DNA of 22,531 nucleotides from Bradyrhizobium sp. GTDB taxonomy: Bacteria > Pseudomonadota > Alphaproteobacteria > Rhizobiales > Xanthobacteraceae. A program made the position numbers and the translations under genes. Location: assembly GCA_028290165.1 (NCBI GenBank), contig JAQGKJ010000372.1, positions 1 to 22,531 on the forward strand, read 5' to 3'. The notes beneath the pieces are model-generated. The model saw only the letters and a program-made list of their open reading frames with translations, was not told the DNA's origin and searched no databases. Positions 15,555-22,531 of this stretch are shown piece after piece (the first letter of the stretch is position 1; every line of letters starts with the position of its first letter).

Positions 15555-16607
15555 ATGACTTCGATCGCGAGAGATTCAGTCCGGACTATGCCGGATCAAG
15601 ATTCGCGAGTTCGCGCGGCGAGCCGCGATCTCGGGATCGATACCATGCGCGGCATCGCCATTCTCATGGTGATCGGCATCCATTCGCTTCCACAACCCCT
15701 CCATTCCTGGGAAACGTTGGCGGATGCGTGCTTGCGGCCATGCGTGCCGATCTTTCTGTTTGCCTCCGGATATCTCACCGCGCTGTCGGGGCGGGTTCCA
15801 CTTGGGAAACGGCTGAAGGCCGCGGCGATCCCCTACGCTATCGCATTCGTTGCAGCCTACGTCTACATGACCCTGCACAATCCGGCGATGGACCATCGCA
15901 CCGCCACGACGCTGGCAAGGTTCGTTCTCGGTTATGTATTTGTCTATTATTACGTCTTCGTCTACGTCGGCTGCACGCTTGGCCTTTGGCTGGTCTATGC
16001 GGCAGCCGGAACGGACACCGAGCAATCGGAACGGCGGCTCATCGTGTTCCTGCTGCTCGCCATCGGGCTCGGCCTGATTGTCGGAAGCTATCTCGACCCG
16101 CTGCTGGATCGCCTGGGCTATTCGGATTCCCTGATCGAGGAAGTCCGCATGCGCGATATTCCGTTCTGGTTTTGCTTTGCCGCGCTCGGCGCGCTGATCG
16201 GACTTTCCGGAACACGGTCCGGCCTTGCCGACATGCGGGCGCTGATGTCGGGGGCAGCGCTGTTGGCCTACATTATATATGCAGCGATACGGTTAGTCGG
16301 CCTTGGCGACGCCGCCGACTATGATTCGGTTGCGTTTTTCGGCTATGCCGCCCTGCTCTGCGTCCTGCTGCTGGCGCTCGACATCCAGCTGCCGTTCGTC
16401 GCGGGTTTGGGTTCGGGCAGTTATTTCATCTATCTCTGGCACATCTTTATTGTGATGGTGTTGCGCGATTATGCCGAGTTGCGCCAGTTCGGAGCAGTGG
16501 CTAATTTCGCGATCACCTACATCGTGACGGCGTCAGGCAGCATCCTTGCGCTGCTGGCTGTGCGAGAGATCGCGCCTCCACGCATGATCCGCTGGCTGGG
16601 GGCCTGA
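15555..16607 (+). CDS. Acyltransferase family 3 membrane protein (exopolysaccharide O-acetyltransferase type)
   Basis: A 350-residue inner-membrane protein with about ten hydrophobic segments. The family N-terminal motif is DTMRGIAILMVIGIHS (29-44) with the likely catalytic H43, followed by PIFLFASGYL, which matches the second conserved block. Near the end, GSYFIYLWHIFIV fits the late family motif. ExoZ and GumF/G are known relatives that acetylate exopolysaccharide repeat units. It lies 21 bp after the GT4 gene and 3 bp before the flippase, so it is clearly within the operon. Acetyl is the likeliest group transferred; succinyl or another acyl group cannot be ruled out. Confidence 0.92.
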   Translation: MTSIARDSVRTMPDQDSRVRAASRDLGIDTMRGIAILMVIGIHSLPQPLHSWETLADACLRPCVPIFLFASGYLTALSGRVPLGKRLKAAAIPYAIAFVAAYVYMTLHNPAMDHRTATTLARFVLGYVFVYYYVFVYVGCTLGLWLVYAAAGTDTEQSERRLIVFLLLAIGLGLIVGSYLDPLLDRLGYSDSLIEEVRMRDIPFWFCFAALGALIGLSGTRSGLADMRALMSGAALLAYIIYAAIRLVGLGDAADYDSVAFFGYAALLCVLLLALDIQLPFVAGLGSGSYFIYLWHIFIVMVLRDYAELRQFGAVANFAITYIVTASGSILALLAVREIAPPRMIRWLGA

Positions 16608-16610
16608 CCC

Positions 16611-18050
16611 ATGCTGCTGCGACATACCCTGCTCTATTTGCCCGCGCAGATCGTTGGACCGCTGTTCCAGCTGATCGCGATGATCGTCTGGACCCATGTC
16701 GTCGATGAGCACACGCTCGGCGTCATCACGCTGGTCACGGCGACCCATGAACTGCTGCAAATCGCGTTTCTGACCTGGTGGTCGCAATACGCCCTGCGCT
16801 TTTTCGGGCGTTACCAGGATCGCAGCGAAGCGCTGCGGTTTTATCGCACCGAAAATGCGATTCTGCTTCTCTCGGTCATGCTTCAGAGCATCATCATTAT
16901 CGCGGTCCTCCTCGTCGTGATCGTGCCCGGTGCCAATACCGGGCTCCTTATCGCCACCGTCGGCTATGTGATCACGCGGACGCTCAATCTCTATATCGGC
17001 GAGCGGGCCCGCGTCCGTCATCAGATCGGGATCTATTCGATCCAGCAGATCGTCGGGCCCGCGGCCGGATTTGTCGTCGGCCTGATCCTGATCGAGCTGA
17101 TCGGCCAGTCCGCCGAATGGCCGCTAGCCGGTTACGCCGCCGCCCAGCTTGTCGCCGCCGTCATCGTGCTGCCGAAGATCGGCTATGGCCGCAGTTTTTG
17201 GCCGCTCGATCGCGAAATCGTCAATCATGCGCTGCATTACGGCATTCCGATCGTCATTGGAGGCGCGCTCGGCTGGGTCGGCATCAACGCATCGCGCTTT
17301 ATCATCAACGATATGATGGGAGTGGCGGCGGCGGGACTGTTCGCGGTCGGTTATGGTCTGGGCCAGCGCGCCTCGGCGGTCGCCGCCATGCTGGTGACGG
17401 CGGCCGCCTTTCCGCTCGCGGTCAGGAGCATGGAACAAAGCGGCAGCAAGGTCGCGATGCGCCAGCTCGCCGACAACAGCGCGCTATTGATCGCCATCCT
17501 CGCTCCCAGCATCACCGGCATTTTCCTGCTGCGCGCGGAGATCGTTCATTTGCTGATCGCGGTCCCGTTCCAGCAGGTAACACTGGCGGTTCTCCCGCTC
17601 TCGACCCTGGCAGGCTCGATCCGCGCGCTGCGCGCGCATTTCGTCGATCAGACCTTCCTCCTGCACAACCGCACCTGGTTGATGATCGTCGTCGCCGCGA
17701 TCGATGCGACGGTGACGGTGGTGCTGAGCCTGATCTTTATCCGGTACTGGGGACTGGTCGGCGCCGCCGGCGCAACCGTTGTGGCGGCGCTTGCCGCCGC
17801 CATCGTCAGTTTTGTTATCGCATTCACCAAATTTGGGCTGACATTGCCGTTCAATCACCTGGTTCCCGTCGCATTCGCCAACACGGCGATGGCGGTGCTG
17901 CTGAGCCATCTTCCGGAAGCGCCGTCGCTTCCCGTCCTCGCGGCCCATGTCGCGGCAGGCGCGGCGGTCTACGTCGCGCTGCTGGTCCTGCTCTATGCAA
18001 GCTCGCTGCTGCGGATGTTTCGTCTGCGCCAGCAGCAGTCGGAACCCTGA
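16611..18050 (+). CDS. Wzx-type polysaccharide flippase (MATE/PST-like)
   Basis: A 479-residue inner-membrane protein with about 12 to 14 hydrophobic segments throughout, in the layout of the polysaccharide transporter/oligosaccharidyl-lipid flippase family. The N-terminus (LLRHTLLYLPAQIVGPLFQLI) matches the usual Wzx opening helix, and ASRFIINDMMG-AAAGLFAVGYGLGQ matches the central conserved part. It moves undecaprenyl-linked repeat units to the periplasmic face. The ATG lies 3 bp after the acyltransferase stop with a GGGGG ribosome site. It closes the first plus-strand gene block, as a gap of about 300 bp follows. Confidence 0.9.
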   Translation: MLLRHTLLYLPAQIVGPLFQLIAMIVWTHVVDEHTLGVITLVTATHELLQIAFLTWWSQYALRFFGRYQDRSEALRFYRTENAILLLSVMLQSIIIIAVLLVVIVPGANTGLLIATVGYVITRTLNLYIGERARVRHQIGIYSIQQIVGPAAGFVVGLILIELIGQSAEWPLAGYAAAQLVAAVIVLPKIGYGRSFWPLDREIVNHALHYGIPIVIGGALGWVGINASRFIINDMMGVAAAGLFAVGYGLGQRASAVAAMLVTAAAFPLAVRSMEQSGSKVAMRQLADNSALLIAILAPSITGIFLLRAEIVHLLIAVPFQQVTLAVLPLSTLAGSIRALRAHFVDQTFLLHNRTWLMIVVAAIDATVTVVLSLIFIRYWGLVGAAGATVVAALAAAIVSFVIAFTKFGLTLPFNHLVPVAFANTAMAVLLSHLPEAPSLPVLAAHVAAGAAVYVALLVLLYASSLLRMFRLRQQQSEP

Positions 18051-18347
18051 ACATGCGGCGGCGTTAGTCCGCTCACATTTCCGACATCGTCGATGCACTC
18101 GCACGCAACTTGCGACTCCTGTGCGAGCAAGTGCATGGCAGCTCTCCATCCAACGAATGCTTTGCCGACGTCTTGCGCATGTTGCGAGACAACATCGCCA
18201 TCGTTGCGTCGCAATAATGCGATTTGGTCACGCCGTTCGTTGAGGAAGAATTCTTTCGACATCAAGTTCCCGCTTCCGACGCAGCGGGCACGCTGTTGGT
18301 ATTTTGTGCATGCGTTCCTCCACCCCCATTGTCACCAGGAGATCGAC
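18051..18347. other. Structured intergenic region between flippase and GT26 genes
   Basis: 297 bp with no supported gene. It contains a palindrome CATCG-T-CGATG (18085-18095) and a long bulged stem (TGCACTCGCAC at 18094-18104 against GTGCGA-GCAA-GTGCA at 18121-18135). A third stem pairs TTGCGA (18182-18187) with TCGCAA (18209-18214) and CAAC (18190-18193) with GTTG (18203-18206). TTGCG occurs four times. No T-tract follows any stem. It may hold a processing site, an attenuator or a second promoter. Confidence 0.45.
18337..18342 (+). promoter_or_regulatory. Ribosome binding site fixing the start of the GT26 gene
   Basis: AGGAGA with a 5-nt spacer to the ATG at 18348. The frame is open back to 18093, but the upstream residues are Cys/His/Arg-rich and unlike the family, so this site decides the start. 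Confidence 0.75.
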
Positions 18348-19142
18348 ATGCCGAATACGCAGCCGCGGCCGCGCCACAATCTCATCGTCGATGGCATCAC
18401 CATCAACGTGCTCTCACTTCCCGAAGCCGTTTCATCGATCGTGTCGGCGGCCCTGCTCGGCGAAAATTTCAGCGTCTGCACGCTCAACCTTGATCATGTG
18501 GTGCAATTGCAACGGCGGTCTGACTTCCGCGCCGCCTATCGGCGCGCCCGCTTTGTGACGGCGGACGGTTTTCCCATCGTTGTGCTGAGTCGCCTGATGG
18601 GGACGCCGATCAGGCGCACCACCGGCGCCGACCTTGTGGAACCCGTCTGTCGGGAAGCGCGAAAGAAGGGACTTCCGATCTACATGCTGGGATCCAACGA
18701 TCGCACGCTCGCGATCACGGCGAGACGCTTATCCGAACGATATCAGGGGTTGGAAGTCGCGGGCTACTATGCCCCGGGCGCCAATTTCGATCCTTATTCC
18801 CGCGAGGCCGATTTCGCGATCGACAGAATCCGCGCGTCCGGCGCGAAACTGTGCTTCGTCGCGCTCGGCGCACCGCGTCAGGAACTGTTCGCCGCGCGCT
18901 GCCTCGATGAGCTCAATGGAACCGGCTTGCTTTGCATCGGAGCGGCTCTCGACTTCATCGCAGGCACCCAAAGCCGCGCGCCTTCCCTGACGCAGAAAGT
19001 CGGGCTCGAGTGGGCGTGGCGGATGTTGCGCGAACCGCGCCGGCTCGGACCGCGTTATGCGCGCTGCCTGGCGGTGGTTCCGCGGCTGGTGGCGCGTACC
19101 ATCCCGCAGATTGTCAACGCACGGATGAGGAAAGCGGCATGA
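18348..19142 (+). CDS. WecG/TagA/CpsF family glycosyltransferase (GT26)
   Basis: A 264-residue, membrane-associated inverting glycosyltransferase. Family blocks in order are TADGFP (71-76, with the likely catalytic D73), YMLGSND (112-118), VALGAPRQE (171-179), IGAALDFIAGTQSRAPS (197-213) and EWAWRMLREPRRLGPRYA (221-238). GT26 enzymes typically add the second sugar to a lipid-linked first sugar (WecG, TagA; GumM in xanthan), so this one probably follows the sugar transferase encoded at 5939-6691. The stop overlaps the next gene's start as ATGA. It heads the second plus-strand block after a gap of about 300 bp. Confidence 0.93.
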   Translation: MPNTQPRPRHNLIVDGITINVLSLPEAVSSIVSAALLGENFSVCTLNLDHVVQLQRRSDFRAAYRRARFVTADGFPIVVLSRLMGTPIRRTTGADLVEPVCREARKKGLPIYMLGSNDRTLAITARRLSERYQGLEVAGYYAPGANFDPYSREADFAIDRIRASGAKLCFVALGAPRQELFAARCLDELNGTGLLCIGAALDFIAGTQSRAPSLTQKVGLEWAWRMLREPRRLGPRYARCLAVVPRLVARTIPQIVNARMRKAA

Positions 19143-20416
19143 CTTCCACACTGACGCTGGCGTTGCGCGCGCGAAACGCGAACCGCGTGAAACCGAGGTA
19201 CCAGATCTGCCTGATTCATCCGTTCGATCCCCGCGGCGAGAAGGTCGGAGGCCTTGAGACTTATATTCGGGACTTCATCACCTTCCATCCCGATGACACC
19301 GATCTTCTCTTCATCGGCGTCGATTCCGCCGGTGATCTCAGGCTTGGCGAGATTCACAAGCTGACCTTCCGGGGACGGACTTTCGACTTCCTTCCGATCC
19401 TGCACTACTCGGACCTGCAGGCGCGCGAAGCTGCCCGCAGCATCCGCACCTCCCTGACCGGCCAGTTCTTCATGGCGCTGCTGCGCCATTTCGGCCTGAT
19501 CGCGAGGCTGATCCGCTCAAGACGTTGCTCGATCGACCTGCGCCGCGTCGAGTTTTCCTGGCTGCCGGCGCTGCTCAGGCTACCGTTCGTGCAGATGCTG
19601 CATGGCGAGGGCGCGCCCAAATTGCAGATGGATTCGCTGCTTCGGAAATATTCCTTCGTCCACAACGCCGGCGAACGCTTCGCGGTCGCCACCAGCTCAA
19701 AGTTCCTTTGCGTCAATCCCTTCATCACCGAGCGGCTGCAGAAGACCTATCCGCGCCGCAAGGACAAGATCGATACGCTCTGGACCTGGGTGAACACCGA
19801 TATTTTTCAGCCGCAGCCGCTGCCCACCAGCACGGCGCCGTTCCGGATCGTGTTTGCAGGAAGACTCGACGAATTCAAGGACCCGCCGCTGATGTTCCGC
19901 GCGGTCGATCGCCTGCGGCGGCGGCTCAAGAGCGGCGTCGAGTTCCACTATATCGGAACCAGCGATCCCCATCGCTTCAAGGAATTCGCCGCGATCGAAG
20001 ACATCACCGTCCGCCACGGCTTCAAGGACGCTGCCGGCATGGCGGCGACGCTCGCAGCCGCGCATGCCGGCATCCTGACTTCCGAATTCGAGGGCATGCC
20101 GCGCTTCGTGCTCGAGACGCTGGCAGTGGGCCGGCCCGTCGTCGCCGTGCATCTGCCGCAGCTCGAACCGGTCATCCACGACGGTGACAGCGGTTTTCTG
20201 GTCGCGCGCAGCGGATCGGCCGACGACATGGCGGACGCGCTCGTGCAACGATTCGTGGGTGTCCGCGACGCCATCAAGGCGGGCGAAATGGACCCGGCGC
20301 GAATTGCCGGCGCGATCGCGGACTTCACCCCCGGCACGCAGCTGGCACGCGTTTATCGCTATCACCAGGAAATCCAGAACGCGCGCGGCATGATCGCCGC
20401 CCCGTCGGCCTATTGA
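19139..20416 (+). CDS. Glycosyltransferase family 4 (second of three)
   Basis: A 425-residue GT-B glycosyltransferase. The N-terminal half has IHPFDPRGEKVGGLETYIRDF, the nucleotide-sugar-side glycine loop of GT4. The C-terminal half has FAGRLDEFKDPPLM (start of the second Rossmann fold) and the E-x7-E motif EGMPRFVLE (318-326), followed by GRPVVAV. The start overlaps the GT26 stop by 4 bp (ATGA), which implies translational coupling. Upstream open frame to 18932 is a shadow inside the GT26 gene. The sugar and linkage are not readable from the sequence. Confidence 0.92.
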   Translation: MTSTLTLALRARNANRVKPRYQICLIHPFDPRGEKVGGLETYIRDFITFHPDDTDLLFIGVDSAGDLRLGEIHKLTFRGRTFDFLPILHYSDLQAREAARSIRTSLTGQFFMALLRHFGLIARLIRSRRCSIDLRRVEFSWLPALLRLPFVQMLHGEGAPKLQMDSLLRKYSFVHNAGERFAVATSSKFLCVNPFITERLQKTYPRRKDKIDTLWTWVNTDIFQPQPLPTSTAPFRIVFAGRLDEFKDPPLMFRAVDRLRRRLKSGVEFHYIGTSDPHRFKEFAAIEDITVRHGFKDAAGMAATLAAAHAGILTSEFEGMPRFVLETLAVGRPVVAVHLPQLEPVIHDGDSGFLVARSGSADDMADALVQRFVGVRDAIKAGEMDPARIAGAIADFTPGTQLARVYRYHQEIQNARGMIAAPSAY

Positions 20417-20425
20417 GGTGACCTC

Positions 20426-21655
20426 GTGAACATCCTCATGCTCACCAGCGAGTTCGCTCCCACGACCGGCGGGATCGGCACCTACGCGCGCGAGATCGCC
20501 GCTGCCGCCACCGATCTCGGCGCCGAAGTCACGGTGATCGCTCCGGATTACGCACGGGATAATACTGCCCTGGACCGCGCCCTGCCGTTCGAGGTTCGGC
20601 GCTTTCACGGCGGCCTGCACTCGATGCGGGACCTGCCCTCCAAAATCCTGCTCGCGCGCAGCAGGGTCGGGTCGGAACGCTACGACGTCATCCATGCCGC
20701 CGACTGGCCGTTCTTCATCCCGGTGGCGCTGTCGCGGCGTCAAACGCAGGCGCGCATCCTGATGACGGTCCACGGCACCGAGATCAACGAGACCCAGACA
20801 CCGCTCAAGCGGCTCGCGATACGAACTGCCGGCGTGTTCGGGCCGCGAACCGAGATCGCCGCCAATAGCCGATACACCCGGGATTTGTTCCGTGAACGTT
20901 TTGCCGTCGACCCGCAGCGTATCAATGCCATCTGGCTCGGCGTCTCGGATTTCTGGTTCGGTCAACGCAACGGACGCGCCGCAACGCGGGCGGCGTGTGG
21001 AATAGCGCCGGACCGCATCGTCATGGTCACGGTTGCCCGGATCACCCGGCGCAAGGGGCATCCCGTCACCTTGGCTGCACTGTCGACGCTGCCCAAGGCA
21101 CTGCGCCGACAAATCACCTGGCTAGTGATCGGCCCCGACGGCGAGCAAGACTACGTGCAGCAATTGCGGCGCCTGGTCGCCACCGTCGACTGCGACATCC
21201 GCTTTCTGGGCACGAAGACGGACGAGCAGATCCGCGACATCTATGGTGCGGCCGACTTCTTTTGCCTGACCGGCGTGCCGGATTCTTCCGGCCGGGTCGA
21301 GGGGTTTGGCCTTGTCTACCTGGAGGCGGCCGCCGGTGGCATCCCCAGTGTGGCGACCGCGATCGGCGGCGTCCCCGACGCGGTCATCGACGATGAGACC
21401 GGGCTTCTCGTACCGCCCGCAATCGAAGATATCGCGCGCGCCATCGCCACGCTCGCCGAGGACACCGACACGCGATCCGTTCTCGCCGCAGGCGCCTCGG
21501 CGCATGCCCGCGCGCTGTCGTGGGAGCGTTGCGCGGCCGAAACCTATCGCTTGTCGCGATCCGCAAGGCGGAACCTAGACAATGTTCCGGACGGCCTCGT
21601 GGCCGAGACCCAACCACGCCAGCAAGAACCCTCACAGCACGTCAGCCCGGCTTGA
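20426..21655 (+). CDS. Glycosyltransferase family 4 (third of three)
   Basis: A 409-residue GT-B glycosyltransferase with a complete set of GT4 features. It opens MLTSEFAPTTGGIGTYAREIA (the glycine loop is TGGIGTY), then has TVHGTEI, VARITRRKGH and VIGPDGEQDY. The E-x7-E motif EGFGLVYLE is at 292-300, followed by GGIPSVATAIGGVPDAVIDDETGLLVPP. A GTG start follows GAGGTGA, 9 bp after the previous stop. The C-terminal 30 residues are polar and probably disordered. It is the best-conserved of the three GT4 genes, and probably adds one of the later sugars of the repeat unit. Confidence 0.94.
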   Translation: MNILMLTSEFAPTTGGIGTYAREIAAAATDLGAEVTVIAPDYARDNTALDRALPFEVRRFHGGLHSMRDLPSKILLARSRVGSERYDVIHAADWPFFIPVALSRRQTQARILMTVHGTEINETQTPLKRLAIRTAGVFGPRTEIAANSRYTRDLFRERFAVDPQRINAIWLGVSDFWFGQRNGRAATRAACGIAPDRIVMVTVARITRRKGHPVTLAALSTLPKALRRQITWLVIGPDGEQDYVQQLRRLVATVDCDIRFLGTKTDEQIRDIYGAADFFCLTGVPDSSGRVEGFGLVYLEAAAGGIPSVATAIGGVPDAVIDDETGLLVPPAIEDIARAIATLAEDTDTRSVLAAGASAHARALSWERCAAETYRLSRSARRNLDNVPDGLVAETQPRQQEPSQHVSPA

Positions 21656-21662
21656 TCATGAC

Positions 21663-22070
21663 ATGACGCGACTGATGCTCATCGCAGTTTTTCTCGCACT
21701 TGCCGTTACCAACGCGCGAGCCGAAAATTGCACCAGGAGCCGCGAGTACCTGCTTGGCAATCTCAGCGGCGACCTGAAAATGCCGCCGCACGCTTACGAA
21801 GATTTGTTCAAGATATGCATGGCGACCGCCGCCATGACGAATGTCAAGGATGCCTATATTTTGAACGATGGCGGCATCGCCGTGATTCCGAAACAGGACA
21901 GCGTGGCCGCGACCGCGGCGACGCTCTCGCAATTCTGCGACGCCTATCCACGCTCCACCCTGCACTTCCTGACGCACAAGGAATTGCTTGAGATCAAGTC
22001 CATCGTGAACGTCATAAAAATATCATCAACCTCATCGACCTCTTGTCAGAAGATCAAGGGGATCACCTGA
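21663..22070 (+). CDS. Small secreted protein with four cysteines, unknown function
   Basis: A 135-residue precursor. The signal peptide is clear (MTRLMLIAVFLALAVTNARA, cleavage before ENCTRS). The mature part of about 115 residues has four cysteines (in NCTRS, KICMA, QFCDA and SCQKI), enough for two disulfides in the periplasm. Its pattern (first Cys near the N-terminus, CMATAAMT, VIPKQDSVAATAATLSQF, a final Cys near the end) loosely recalls the Rap1a/Tai immunity-like fold, but I cannot confirm that by eye. No strong ribosome site is seen. It starts 7 bp after the GT4 stop, so translation is probably coupled, and it lies before the glycanase gene. Function not known. Confidence 0.75.
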   Translation: MTRLMLIAVFLALAVTNARAENCTRSREYLLGNLSGDLKMPPHAYEDLFKICMATAAMTNVKDAYILNDGGIAVIPKQDSVAATAATLSQFCDAYPRSTLHFLTHKELLEIKSIVNVIKISSTSSTSCQKIKGIT

Positions 22071-22085
22071 TTCATCGCCACAAAA

Positions 22086-22113
22086 TCGCGATATTGCATC
22101 GCAATATTCGCGA
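22086..22113. repeat. Strong hairpin between the secreted protein and glycanase genes
   Basis: TCGCGATATTGC, loop ATC, then GCAATATTCGCGA: a 12-bp stem with one bulged base. It has no T-tract after it. It starts 15 bp after one stop and ends 27 bp before the next start, so it could cut, stabilise or attenuate the transcript, or be an operator. Confidence 0.55.
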
Positions 22114-22140
22114 CACGATTATGAAAACACGAGTCACCGC

Positions 22141-22531
22141 ATGATTGCAGTTTCGCGCCGCAGGCTTATGCAAATGGCCGCCGCCGGCGTCGCAACAGCC
22201 AACGGACGAGTTGCCGCGGCGGCGCCGAAACCAAGCCTTGACGCGAAAAGCCTTGACGCGACAAGCCTTGGCGCGATTGCCGCCCAGAACGGCTATCTGT
22301 TCGGCGCTGCGGCGGCGGAGGTGATCGACAGCGATGCGGCGTATCGCGATCTCTATATCACCCAGACCAAAATCATCACTACCGACGTCGCGTTGAAGAT
22401 CGGGCGGATCGCGCCGCAGCCGGGCCCGAAGCATTTCGAAAGCGCTGACCGGCTGCTTGCATTCTGTAACCAGCATAACATCGCCATCCGCGGGCACTGC
22501 CTGGTCTGGAACGAATGGAATCCGGACTGGG
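22141..22531 (+). CDS. Tat-exported glycoside hydrolase family 10 (endo-glycanase), 3' part beyond window
   Basis: The first 130 codons of a GH10 enzyme; the catalytic glutamates lie beyond the window. The N-terminus has a twin-arginine type signal (SRRRLMQMAAAG, 5-16). The catalytic domain starts near GYLFGAAAA (51-59), with TDVALK (81-86), the FESADRLLAFCNQHNI segment and RGHCLVWNEWNPDW (117-130), which aligns with the family's RGHTLVWH block. A linker with three imperfect pentapeptide repeats (32-46) precedes the domain. Glycanases in exopolysaccharide loci usually trim or release the polymer. Substrate-contact positions differ from xylanases, so 'xylanase' would be an over-call. The upstream ribosome site is weak. 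Confidence 0.85.
   Translation, partial: MIAVSRRRLMQMAAAGVATANGRVAAAAPKPSLDAKSLDATSLGAIAAQNGYLFGAAAAEVIDSDAAYRDLYITQTKIITTDVALKIGRIAPQPGPKHFESADRLLAFCNQHNIAIRGHCLVWNEWNPDW
22233..22277 (+). repeat. Three tandem 15-bp repeats in the glycanase linker
   Basis: Units begin AAGCCTTGACGCG (copies 1 and 2) and AAGCCTTGGCGCG (copy 3), encoding SLDAK, SLDAT and SLGAI. The near identity at DNA level points to recent in-frame duplication between the Tat signal and the GH10 domain. Confidence 0.8.

Noticed and set aside
19697..21112. 471-codon minus-strand frame opposite two GT4 genes
   Set aside because: Antisense shadow crossing two real genes, with Arg/His/Asp-rich translation.
1..22531. Defence system, prophage, insertion sequence or CRISPR array
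   Set aside because: No transposase, integrase, terminal repeats, nuclease/helicase genes or spaced direct repeats are visible; all sizeable genes fit catabolism or exopolysaccharide synthesis.

Overview
The window looks like the chromosome of a GC-rich alphaproteobacterium, most likely a Bradyrhizobium relative. I infer this from codon use, the protein style (Tat-dependent amidohydrolase, cyclase and Bug-type genes beside a rhizobial exopolysaccharide locus) and the overall gene order; no marker gene is present to prove it. There are no rRNA or tRNA genes, insertion sequences or CRISPR arrays.

Layout. (1) Positions 1-2061, minus strand: the edge of a catabolic cluster. It holds a Tat-exported ACMSD-type amidohydrolase (cut by the window edge), a kynurenine-formamidase-like cyclase and a 66-codon remnant of a Bug/TctC solute-binding protein. 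(2) Positions 2152-6691, minus strand: a transcription unit read from the middle of the window outwards. Its order is initiating sugar-phosphate transferase, ManC (GDP-mannose), FkbM methyltransferase and Ugd (UDP-glucuronate). (3) Positions 6692-7288: a divergent control region of about 600 bp, AT-rich in its middle, with several inverted repeats. (4) Positions 7289-18050, plus strand: a 45-residue membrane protein, a PPP-family phosphatase, a short OPX export protein, an outer-membrane beta-barrel, a polysaccharide co-polymerase/tyrosine autokinase, a Wzy-like polymerase, a GT4 glycosyltransferase, an acyltransferase and a Wzx flippase. (5) Positions 18348 to the end, plus strand: a WecG/TagA-type GT26, two more GT4 enzymes, a small secreted four-cysteine protein and the start of a Tat-exported GH10 glycanase.

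Together regions 2-5 form a nearly complete Wzx/Wzy-dependent exopolysaccharide locus. Precursors come from ManC and Ugd. The repeat unit is started on undecaprenyl phosphate by the sugar transferase and extended by the GT26 and three GT4 enzymes, so five transferases are visible. It is decorated by the methyltransferase and acyltransferase, flipped by Wzx, polymerised by Wzy with the co-polymerase, exported through the OPX/beta-barrel pair and probably trimmed by the GH10 enzyme. The most interesting points are the short OPX paired with a beta-barrel, the PPP phosphatase in the place usually held by a Wzb-type phosphatase, the dyad-rich control region, the two uncharacterised small envelope proteins, and a GH10 enzyme whose substrate-binding motifs depart from xylanases.
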